Notes under the pieces: generated by a model
What the model was told of the DNA's origin: nothing
Seen by the model: only the letters and a program-made list of their open reading frames with translations
The model's database searches: none
Part shown: in pieces, positions 36,469 to 44,500 of the stretch
Numbering within the stretch: position 1 is the stretch's first letter
How the letters are laid out: every line of letters begins with the position of its first letter
Assembly: GCA_003170275.1 (NCBI GenBank)
Contig: PNAM01000041.1
Coordinates: forward strand, 1-64,000
Source: Myxococcales bacterium
GTDB lineage: Bacteria; Myxococcota_A; Polyangia; Palsa-1104
DNA length: 64,000 bases
Direction of reading: 5' to 3'
Position numbers and translations under genes: made by a program

Positions 36469-37652
36469 GAGCGCGCCTTCTTGGGCTTGGGCTTTTTAGG
36501 CGATTGCACCAAACCCGCCAGACTTGCGTCGACCGCGTCGAGCCAACGGGCGGCGTCGGGCCACAGCTTCTTCTGCGACGACGAGCTGGTGGCCAGGCCG
36601 ATGTGGCCGCCCGGCGAGCGAACCAAGGTGTGCTTGGCGCGCGGGCACAGCCGCTCGATCGCCAGCGAGGAGGCGGCCGGGGTGATGTAGTCGCTCTCGG
36701 CGATCATGGTCAGGATCGGGCAGTCGACCGCCGACAGATCGATCTTCTTGCCGGCGAGCGCGAGCGTTCCCTTGGCGAGTGCGTCGTCCCGGTACATGCG
36801 CACCCATTCGCCGAACGCCCTGCCGGGAAACGCGACCGAGTCCTCGAGCCAGGTCTCCATGGCCAGGAAGAAGGTCACGAAAGCGTCGTCGCCCACCTTG
36901 TCTTCCAGGTGCACGAGCTTGGTCGCGAGGCCGACCGGATCGAGCATCTTGAACGCCGGTTGCAGCAGGTGCGGCGGCGCGTTGCCGTAGTGGCGCACGA
37001 TCTCGTCGGCCTCGAACCCCGGCGCGCGGCACCACAGGGAGAGCAGCCCGTCGTCGTGCAGCGCGACCGGCGTGGCCAGCGCGATCAGGCTGGCGGCGGG
37101 CAGCTTGCCGGCGGCGATCGCCATCAGCGACAGCGTGCCGCCCATGCAGTAGCCGAGCACGTGCAGCTTGGGCTGGCCGCTCGCCTTGCACACCACGGCG
37201 GCGGCGCGCGGCAAGAGCCCGAGCGCGAAGTGCTCGAGGCCGAACGCGGCGCTCTCGTCGGTGGGCGTGCCCCAGTCGAGCAGCCACACCTGCCGGCCGG
37301 CGGCGCGCAGGCGATCGACCACGCTGCGCCCGGCGAGCAGATCGAGGATGTACGGCCGGTTGATGAGCGAGCACACCAGCAGGAGCGGCAGCCCGACCGC
37401 TTTTGATGCAGGCGCCTCATATTTGAGCAGCCGCGCGCTGCCTTCGCGCCACACCTCTTCGTACTTGGTGGCCCCCACGCGTGGCCAATCGACCGCCGGC
37501 TTCTTCAGCGCGGCGCGATGCGAATTGACGACGGCGAGCAGCCCGGTCTTGTAGAGCTCCTGGCCGGCGCGAAACGCCTCGGCGTAGAGGTCGAAGCGCG
37601 GCGCCTCCGCGCGGTTCTGTTCCGGCTTCCTCATCGTGTGCAGCTGCATCAT
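36465..37652 (-). CDS. phaC: Polyhydroxyalkanoate synthase (first copy)
   Basis: The product has 395 residues. The lipase-like box GYCMGGT contains the catalytic Cys near residue 169; Asp (AESDYITP) and His (GGHIGLA) complete the triad, and SLINRPYILDL and LLDWGTP are PHA-synthase signatures. It polymerises (R)-3-hydroxyacyl-CoA on granules. The size fits short class III/IV-type catalytic subunits. The outermost ATG (37652) touches the phaR start; the in-frame ATG at 37634 would leave room for a promoter and may be the true start. TATGAT (37654-37649) is a good minus-strand -10. It is the first gene of a seven-gene run ending at 29873. Confidence 0.92.
   Translation of the reverse strand: MMQLHTMRKPEQNRAEAPRFDLYAEAFRAGQELYKTGLLAVVNSHRAALKKPAVDWPRVGATKYEEVWREGSARLLKYEAPASKAVGLPLLLVCSLINRPYILDLLAGRSVVDRLRAAGRQVWLLDWGTPTDESAAFGLEHFALGLLPRAAAVVCKASGQPKLHVLGYCMGGTLSLMAIAAGKLPAASLIALATPVALHDDGLLSLWCRAPGFEADEIVRHYGNAPPHLLQPAFKMLDPVGLATKLVHLEDKVGDDAFVTFFLAMETWLEDSVAFPGRAFGEWVRMYRDDALAKGTLALAGKKIDLSAVDCPILTMIAESDYITPAASSLAIERLCPRAKHTLVRSPGGHIGLATSSSSQKKLWPDAARWLDAVDASLAGLVQSPKKPKPKKARS
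37639..37648. promoter_or_regulatory. Palindrome TGCAGCTGCA between divergent phaC and phaR
   Basis: This is a perfect 10-bp palindrome with TGC/GCA half-sites, just downstream of the TATGAT -10 element reading toward phaC. Similar TGC...GCA symmetry occurs at the phasin promoter. It may be a PhaR operator, provided phaC starts at 37634. Confidence 0.3.
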
Positions 37653-38306
37653 ATGCTAGGCTCGCGCTCCGTGGCACGACGATCCCCAAAATCCCAAGCC
37701 GCTCCCAAGAGCCCGCCCGCGCCCAAGCGCCGCGGTCCCGGCCGCCCGCCGCGGCACGACACCAACGCCGGCTCGCAGTTTCCCGGCGCGCGGGTGATCA
37801 AGCGCTACGGCAACCGGCGCCTGTACGACGGCGGCTCCTCGCGCTGCGTCACCATGGAAGAGATCGGCGAGCTGGTGCGCAAGGGCGAGGACGTGCGCGT
37901 CGTCGACGGCGACACCGGCGAGGATCTGACCCGCCGCATCTTTACCCAGATCATCCTCGAGCAGGGCAACGCGCGGCAGCTCGAGCTGTTGCCGGTCGAG
38001 CTGTTGCGCAAGCTGATCGCGATCAAGTCCGAGCCGATGGGGCGCTGGCTCGAGCAGTACCTGAGCGCCGGCGCGCAGTTCCTCGAGCGCCAGATGACCG
38101 CCACCGGCCCCGCCGCCAAGGCGGTGAAGGAGTCGATGGACGCGATGTTCCCCTGGCTCAAGGCCAACGCCTGGGTGCCCACCGTCGAGCCGCCGCCCGG
38201 CCCGGCGCCGTTTGCCCCCAGCGAGGCAGCCAACGCGATGGACGACGAGATCGCCGAGCTGCGACGCAAGCTCGCCGATCTGTCGGCGCGAGTGAAGCGC
38301 CGCTAA
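37653..38306 (+). CDS. phaR: PHA synthesis regulator PhaR
   Basis: The 217-residue product begins with a disordered basic tail rich in Arg, Lys and Pro. The PHB accumulation regulator DNA-binding domain follows, with the signature RVIKRYGNRRLYDGG near residue 50 and RVVDGDTGEDLTRRIFTQIILEQ. The second half has the PHB_acc domain and a C-terminal coiled coil (DDEIAELRRKLADL). In other bacteria PhaR binds both DNA and PHA granules and represses phasin genes until polymer accumulates. A GTG at 37671 is an alternative start. It lies between the two phaC operons. Confidence 0.93.
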   Translation: MLGSRSVARRSPKSQAAPKSPPAPKRRGPGRPPRHDTNAGSQFPGARVIKRYGNRRLYDGGSSRCVTMEEIGELVRKGEDVRVVDGDTGEDLTRRIFTQIILEQGNARQLELLPVELLRKLIAIKSEPMGRWLEQYLSAGAQFLERQMTATGPAAKAVKESMDAMFPWLKANAWVPTVEPPPGPAPFAPSEAANAMDDEIAELRRKLADLSARVKRR

Positions 38307-39409
38307 CAACGCTCGACCATCCAGTCGAAGATGCGCGGCCAGAGCTGCTCGAGCGCGCGCCGGCTGGCGGTCATGCCGATGTGGCCGGTCTCGAACTCGA
38401 GCGCGGTCTTGTCCACCGACGAGACCAGCGCCTGCAGCGCGCGCGAGGACGGCGGCGCGCAGATGTGGTCGCGCAGCGCGATCACGTTGAGCAGCGGCGC
38501 GACGATCTTGGCCAGCGCGATCGGCTCGCCGCCGACGAGGAACTTGCCGGCGACGAGAGCGTTGTCCTGGTACAGCCCCTTGATGTACTCGCGATAGACG
38601 CCGCCCGGGAACGCCAGGTTGTCGTCGAGCCAGGCCTCGAGCGCGACCACGTGGCGCACGCGCTGCTCGTCCTCGCCGTCCTCCGCCAGGTGCAGCATCT
38701 TGAAGATCGCGTCGGCCGGGTTCATCAGCTTGAACGCGCTCTGCATGAGCGTGGGCGGCATGTTGCCGAGCACGTCGATGAGCAGATCGGCGTCGAACAG
38801 CTCGCGCCGCGTCCAGCCGGCCAGGATGCCCGAGGCGTGGAAGTCGATCGGCGTGCCGAGCAGCGTGAGCGATCGCACCTGCTGCGGGTGCCGCGCCGCG
38901 TGCATGACCGCGAGCGTGCCGCCCATGCAGTAGCCGAGCACCGCCACGCCGGACGCACCCGCCGCGCGCGCCGCGTCTGCCGCCGCCGACGCGATCGCGC
39001 CGTCGACGTAGTCGGAGAAACGCAAGGACGGGCCGAGCTCGCCCGGCGCCTTCCAGTCGAGCACGTAGACGTCGAAGCCGCGCGCGTTGGCCAGCCCGAT
39101 GACGCTGAGCTCGGGCAACAGATCGAGCACGTAGTAGCGGTTGATCAGCGACGAGACCACCAGGAGCGGCGTGGCGAGCGCCGGCGATCCCGGCGTGCGC
39201 GGGTACAAGAGGAGGCGAGCCAGCGGCCCGTCCGAGACCACTCGATACGCGTGCGCCGGCCCGGGGATAAACGCGATCGGCGGCTTGCCGTGTAGCGCCC
39301 GCGCCGCGGCGGCCAGCCCGTGCAGGCGCGCGCGGCTGCCGATCGACATCAGCCGATCGAGGTGATCGGCCATCGGCAACCACGCACTCTGCCATTGTTG
39401 CGTTTGCAT
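38303..39409 (-). CDS. phaC: Polyhydroxyalkanoate synthase (second copy)
   Basis: The product has 368 residues. It carries GYCMGGT with the catalytic Cys near 161, Asp in ALRDHICAP and His in ETGHIGMT, plus SSLINRYYVLDLLPE and YVLDWKAPGE. It is clearly homologous to the first synthase but diverged, so this is an old duplication or two subfamilies, not a recent copy. The ATG overlaps the stop of the 77-residue gene by 1 nt (TGATG). Its 3' end overlaps phaR by 4 nt tail-to-tail. Confidence 0.93.
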   Translation of the reverse strand: MQTQQWQSAWLPMADHLDRLMSIGSRARLHGLAAAARALHGKPPIAFIPGPAHAYRVVSDGPLARLLLYPRTPGSPALATPLLVVSSLINRYYVLDLLPELSVIGLANARGFDVYVLDWKAPGELGPSLRFSDYVDGAIASAAADAARAAGASGVAVLGYCMGGTLAVMHAARHPQQVRSLTLLGTPIDFHASGILAGWTRRELFDADLLIDVLGNMPPTLMQSAFKLMNPADAIFKMLHLAEDGEDEQRVRHVVALEAWLDDNLAFPGGVYREYIKGLYQDNALVAGKFLVGGEPIALAKIVAPLLNVIALRDHICAPPSSRALQALVSSVDKTALEFETGHIGMTASRRALEQLWPRIFDWMVERC

Positions 39410-39642
39410 CAAATCCGCTCCTTGCGAAACGGCGCCGGCATTGCGACCCACCCAGCGCTTCGCGCGGGGGCCCAGGCATCCATCGCGGCGTCCCAGGCGC
39501 GCTTCCACAACAGGTGCGAGCGCATCAACTGCGCGCCAAACTCGAGGGTCCGCGGGTCGCGAACGACGGCCTCGGCCAGCTGGGCCGCCGTTCGCTCCCA
39601 CGCCGCGAGCACCCGGGAATAGGTCTCGCTATGGCCGCTCAC
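39409..39642 (-). CDS. Small PhaE-like or granule-associated peptide
   Basis: This 77-residue gene is translationally coupled on both sides: its GTG overlaps the phasin stop (GTGA) and its TGA overlaps the phaC start. The peptide is mostly one or two amphipathic helices (YSRVLAAWERTAAQLAEAVV, LLWKRAWDAAMDAWAP) with many Trp and Ala residues. That resembles the helical segments of PhaE, the accessory subunit of class III synthases, in a much shortened form. The assignment rests on context and composition, not a firm family match. Confidence 0.65.
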   Translation of the reverse strand: MSGHSETYSRVLAAWERTAAQLAEAVVRDPRTLEFGAQLMRSHLLWKRAWDAAMDAWAPARSAGWVAMPAPFRKERI

Positions 39643-39899
39643 GCAACGCTCTTGGCGAACGGGCTGTACGCCTTGGCCGCATCCAGCACGCTGGCGGCGG
39701 TCTGCTCGACGGTGGTGAGCATCGTGCGGGTGATCCCCGACGACTGGCTGCGGATGGTGCGTACCACCTCGGCGGCCTCGCGCTGCTGCGCGATGCCGTA
39801 CTCGAGCCAACGCTCGGCCTGCTGGTCGAGCTCCTCCAGCATGGTGCGGGCGAGCGTGAACAGCGGAGCGGTGCTAGCCGACTGCGGGTCCTTGGTCAT
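39639..39899 (-). CDS. Phasin-like PHA granule protein
   Basis: This 86-residue, fully helical, amphipathic protein (MLEELDQQAERWLEYGIAQQ, MLTTVEQTAASVLDAA) fits a short phasin that coats PHA granules. AAGGAGG 6-7 nt upstream supports the ATG. It is first in the phasin-peptide-phaC operon and has the best-defined promoter in this region, overlapped by a palindrome. Confidence 0.75.
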   Translation of the reverse strand: MTKDPQSASTAPLFTLARTMLEELDQQAERWLEYGIAQQREAAEVVRTIRSQSSGITRTMLTTVEQTAASVLDAAKAYSPFAKSVA

Positions 39900-39922
39900 G
39901 ATTGCCTCCTTGGTTGAAAAGG

Positions 39923-39974
39923 AAGCTAACCATTTGACGCACCCGCGTCAATCTATTTTATGCACTCGCATCAA
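39923..39974 (-). promoter_or_regulatory. Phasin operon promoter with two operator-like palindromes
   Basis: On the minus strand TTGACG (39951-39946), a 17-nt spacer and TAGCTT (39928-39923) form the promoter. The -35 is the first half of a perfect inverted repeat TTGACGC-N4-GCGTCAA (39934-39951). A degenerate second copy lies upstream at 39958-39974 with core ATGC-GAGT-GCAT. The two centres are about 24 bp apart, roughly two helical turns. PhaR is the obvious candidate ligand. Confidence 0.6.
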
Positions 39975-39979
39975 TTAAT

Positions 39980-40555
39980 TCACGAGCTGTGCGCGCGCCG
40001 CCGCGGATCCCCGTCGCTGGTATGGCCGGCCAGCCAGCGCACCACGTCGAGGGCAAACAGCACGCCGGCCACCTCGCCGACCTCGTTGACCACCGGCAGC
40101 GCCTCGAGGTGCTCGAAGGCCATCATCGCCGCCGCCGTCGCCAGCGGGGTCGACCAGGGGATCGCCAGCGGCTGCCGCGCCATCACCTCACGTACCGTGG
40201 CGTGCGCGATCGGGTCGGCGTGGAATCCGGCGGGCAGGCGGTAGTCGTATCCGCGCGAGCGCGCCATGAGCGGCGCCTCGTCCAGCGCGCCGGTGTCGCC
40301 GCGCTCGAAGTGCTCGCGCTCGAGATCGAAGAGCGACACGAACCCGCTCAGCCGGCCGGTATCGTCCACCACCGGCGCGCCGATCAGCTCGCGCTCGAGC
40401 AGGAACGCCGCGAGCGAGTCGGCGCTCATGTCTTCCGCGATGCACGGCACGTCCCGGGTCATGACGTCATACACCGGTGTGGGCGACTGATCGCGCGCCG
40501 CCCCCGTCCGACCCGACTGCTCTCCCCTGGAAACCGAAGGCACCTTTCGACGCAT
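39980..40555 (-). CDS. CBS-domain pair protein
   Basis: This 191-residue soluble protein has two CBS motifs: VYDVMTRDVPCIAEDMSAD...IGAPVVDDTGRLSGFVSLFDLER and VREVMARQPLAIPWSTPL...LEALPVVNEVGEVAGVLFALDVVR. CBS pairs bind adenosyl ligands such as AMP, ATP or SAM and act as energy sensors. There is no attached effector domain. AAGGAGGAGACC before the ATG is a strong ribosome binding site. It lies upstream of the phasin operon on the same strand. Confidence 0.9.
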   Translation of the reverse strand: MRRKVPSVSRGEQSGRTGAARDQSPTPVYDVMTRDVPCIAEDMSADSLAAFLLERELIGAPVVDDTGRLSGFVSLFDLEREHFERGDTGALDEAPLMARSRGYDYRLPAGFHADPIAHATVREVMARQPLAIPWSTPLATAAAMMAFEHLEALPVVNEVGEVAGVLFALDVVRWLAGHTSDGDPRRRAHSS

Positions 40556-40609
40556 GGTCTCCTCCTTGGCGGCGGTGCAAGCGCGTAGCTTCGCCTTCCA
40601 AGAGCCGAT

Positions 40610-41470
40610 TCAGCGACTACGCATCTGCTGAATCAGGCGAGCCAATTCTTTTCGCATCGCCATCGCGGATGGTGCGCCGAATTTTTTTCCGTGTCCAGGG
40701 AGCACTTGCGTGAAGCTGTGCGCGAGCAAGCGTTGCATGGACGCGGTCTGCTCGCGCCACGAGTACCAGCACACCGACCGCGACGCGTTGAGCTGGCCGT
40801 CGTCCTCGGCGCACAAGTGGTCGCCGCTGAACAGGATCTCGCGATGGAGCAGCGCGGCGGAACCGCGCGTGTGGCCGGGCACCGGAACGATCAGCAGATC
40901 GTCCGCGAGCGCGATCGGATCGAGCCCGTCGATCAGCCGCTCGATGCCCGGCGGCGCGTCCGCCCGATGCATCACGCGCTCGCACCCAAAGCGCGCGTGC
41001 AGCTGCTGGTGATCCGCCACGTCGTCGCGATGGGTGAGGAACAGCCAGCGCACGCCGCCGAGCTCTTTGATGCGCTCGCATAAAACGCGGGTGACGCGCG
41101 GCGAGTCGACCAGCACGTTGCCGCCCGGCCGGCGGATGAGGTAGCTCGACGCGCCGAACGAATCGCGCGAGGTGAACCCACAGTAATAGACGTCCTCGCC
41201 GATGCGCTCGGGGAAGCGCCGGGCCGCGGCTCGCACGTCGTGCTTGTGCACGGTGCCGATCGAGCTGGTCGGGCAGGCCACCAGCGCCATCAACGCGCGC
41301 TCCACTTCCTCGGGCACCGGTTGGTGCCGCACCACCGACATGCCCACGCGATCGGCGCGCGCGAACACGTCCGGCGCCAGCTGACGGCAGGTGTCGCAGT
41401 CGATGCAGCTCGCGTCGACGAAGAACTCGCCGTCCGCGTTCTCGGCGAGCCGTTCGGAGAACCGCGCCAC
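40610..41470 (-). CDS. MBL-fold hydrolase with N-terminal ferredoxin domain
   Basis: The product has 286 residues. The start is set at the GTG 41470 because relatives begin just here and a longer reading would overlap the divergent alpha-2-macroglobulin gene. The N-terminus is a 4Fe-4S ferredoxin module (CIDCDTC, then ACPTSSIG). The MBL domain shows an incomplete first motif, LTHRDDVADHQQLH in place of HxHxDH, and later VPGHTRGSAALL, FSGDH and VLPGHGKKFG. The combination is known in a family of unknown substrate; a redox-linked hydrolase is likely. Confidence 0.85.
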   Translation of the reverse strand: MARFSERLAENADGEFFVDASCIDCDTCRQLAPDVFARADRVGMSVVRHQPVPEEVERALMALVACPTSSIGTVHKHDVRAAARRFPERIGEDVYYCGFTSRDSFGASSYLIRRPGGNVLVDSPRVTRVLCERIKELGGVRWLFLTHRDDVADHQQLHARFGCERVMHRADAPPGIERLIDGLDPIALADDLLIVPVPGHTRGSAALLHREILFSGDHLCAEDDGQLNASRSVCWYSWREQTASMQRLLAHSFTQVLPGHGKKFGAPSAMAMRKELARLIQQMRSR

Positions 41471-41573
41471 GATCCCAAGCCTACGCGCGAACGACCTGAT
41501 ACGCACGCGCCAGCCGATAGCTTCCCCGCAACGTTGCTGCGAACTTTCACGCTCGCCGGGCGTCAGTAGCCAC

Positions 41574-44500
41574 ATGGACAAGCGCGTCTACGGCCTCGCG
41601 TTGCTGATCGCCGCAATCCCCGCTCAATCGGCGCCCGTCGCGCCCGCGCCGCCGCCGCACGGCGTGCTCGGCGCGTATGTGCGCGGGCCGAGCCAGCTGG
41701 TGGCCGGCACGCCGGCGGCGCTGCGCATCGCCACCCACTGGGCGACCTCCGAGCAGGTGAGCGGGCCGTTCTCGGGCGTCGCGGTGGAGGTCACGCTCGA
41801 GGGCGCGGGCCGGCGCATGACCGTTCACCGCGGGCGCACCGACGGCGCGGGCGTGGCCGACGCGCGCTTCGTGGTGCCCGAGTGGCCCGAGGGGAACTAC
41901 ACGCTGACCGTCGACGCGCGCTCGGCGCAGAAGCACGACGTGCGCTCGCATGAGGTGTCGCTGGTGTCGGGCGGCAAGCTGCTGTTCGAGAGCGACAAGC
42001 CACTGTACCAGCCGACGCAGATCATCCACCTGCGCGCGATCGCGGTGCGGCCCGGGGACGGGCGGCCGGTCGGCGCGCACCCGGTCACCTTCAGCGTGCT
42101 CGACCCGCGCGGCAACCAGGTGTTCAAGGAGAGCCGCCCGCTCTCGGCGTTCGGCGTGGCGGCGGCCGACTTTGCGCTCGCCGACGAGATCACCAACGGC
42201 ACCTATCACGCCCGCGTAGAACTGGGCGACAACGGCCCGTCGAGCGAGCTTCAGCTGTCGGTCGAGCGCTACTCGCTGCCCAAGTTCAAGGTGGCGATCG
42301 AGACCGACAAGCCGTTCTATGCGCCGGGCGATCGCGTCAAGCTGAGCATCGACAGCCGCTACTTCTTCGGCAAGCCAGTGGCGGGCGCCAAGGTCAAGGT
42401 GAAGGTCAGCCTGGAAGGCGGGCCGATCCGCGTCGAGCTCTCGGCGCTGCACGCGGTGCTCGACAAGGACGGCAAGGTGCGGCTCGAGGCCGAGGTGCCC
42501 GGCCTGTCGGGCGACGAGGCGAACCTGCGCATCTCCGCCGAGGTCACCGACACCGCCGAGCACTGCGAACAGGGCGCGCGCGAGGTGACGGTCTCGCGCG
42601 AGCCGGTGCGCCTGGAGGTGACCACCGAGGGCGCGCGCGTGGTGCCCGGCGCGGACAATCGCGTGTGGGTCGCGGCGACGCGGCCCGACGGCGCGCCGAT
42701 CGCCGGCGAGGACGTGGAGCTGACGCTCAACGGCGGCAAGCGCCTCACCGCCAAGAGCGACGCAATCGGCGTGGCCGAGTTTCTCTACAAGCCGGTCGCG
42801 GGCGCGAGCAGCTCGTGCGGCGCCAATCGCGCTCAGCTCGAGGCGGCCCTGCGGGTGCGCGGCGGATTCAGCCACGTGCAGCGCTGCGTACCGGTGGCGC
42901 CGGCCGGCTCGCTCCTGTTGCGCACCGATCGCTCGATCTATCCGTTCGGCGCGTCGGTGCAGGCCGAGGTGCTCGGGCTCGGCCCCGACGGCATCGCCTA
43001 CCTCGACGTGGTCAAGGAGGGGCAGACCGTGGACACCGCCGAGGTGCGCATGCTGAACGGGCACGGGCAGGTGACGCTGCCGCCCGACGAGCGGCGCTTC
43101 GGCACGCTCTCGCTCGAGGCCTATCGCATCGCGCCCGACGGTGCGCAGGTGCGCGACGCGCACGTGGTGTATGTCGAGCGGCCCGCCGCGCTCAAGGTCG
43201 AGGTGCACGCCGAGGGCGCCCAGGGCACGTTCCGCCCCGGCGAGTCGGGCAAGATCCGGCTGCACGTAGTCGACGCCAAGACCGGGCGCGGCACGCAGGC
43301 GCAGCTGGGCGTGGTGATGGTCGACCAGGCGCTGCTCGCGCTCAAGTCGGTCAAGCCGGGCGCCGCGCGCGTGTACTTCACGTTGGCGCAAGAGGCCACG
43401 CGGCCGCAGCTGGCCATGAAGGCGCGCCCGGGCGGCTACACCGTCGAGCGGCTGCTCGACGAGCCGAACCTCGACGGGCTCAAGCAGGAGGCGGCGCGCA
43501 TCTTGTTGGCCGGCGCGGTGGCGCCGTGGAGCGGGTGGGAGATCGATCCGTGGACGCTGCGCAAGAGCGCGCGCGACGAGCAGGTGCAGCGGCTGGGCGA
43601 GAAGCTCGCGACGTATACCCACACCCACGACGTCGGTGAGCGCGTGGGCGAGAAGCACTGGCGTTGGCGCCGCGAGCTGCTCACGCAGATGATCGGCGAC
43701 GGCGCGCTGCCCCAAAAGGACGCGCACGATCCGTGGGGCCGGCGCATCGCTTCGTCGGAGGCGGTGAGCTCGGCGGGGCTCGGCGAGTTCGAGCCGTTCG
43801 CGCTCGAGCAGGTCAACGAGCGGCTGACCGCGATCTACCAGGCGCTCGCGCGCGCGGGCATGGATCGCAAGCTGCCGCCCGATCCGGACGCCGCGAAGAA
43901 AAAAGGCGTGGTGCTGGCGATGGCCGACCTGGAGAAGCTGGCCGCCGACGGCAAGCTGCCCAAGTATCTGCTCACCGATCCGTGGGGCCAGCCGTGGCGC
44001 ATCGAGGCGCGCAAGCGCGCGTTCCTGGTGGCCACCATCCGCTCGCGGTTCCTCATCGCGTCCAACGGGCCCGACGGCGTGCCGTCGAAGGACGACCTGT
44101 ATCCGCTCGACGAGTCCTATCGATACGGCCGCGCGATCAAGGTCGCCGACATCATGGTGATGGGCGCGACCGCGAACGAAGCGTTCGGCGTGGGCGGCCT
44201 CGGGCTCATCGGGCGCGGGTATGGCGGCGGCGGGTCGGCCTCGGGCTACGGCATGGGGATGGGGCGCATCGGCACCGTCGGTCATGGAATGGGCGCGGGC
44301 ATGGGCGCGGGCGGCGGCGAGGCGCGCGTGCGGCAGGATTTCCCCGAGACCATGTTGTGGCGGCCCGAGCTGCTAACCGACGCCAACGGCGACGCGAGCC
44401 TCGACGTGACCATGGCCGATTCGATCACCACCTGGCAGCTCACTGCCGAGGCCATCGCGGCCGACGGGCGGCTCGGCCAGACCACCGCCGAGGTGCGCGT

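Noticed and set aside
41471-41581. Longer N-terminus for the Fe-S MBL enzyme (start at 41581)
   Set aside because: It would overlap the divergent alpha-2-macroglobulin start and adds sequence absent from relatives, which begin near residue ARFSERLAEN.
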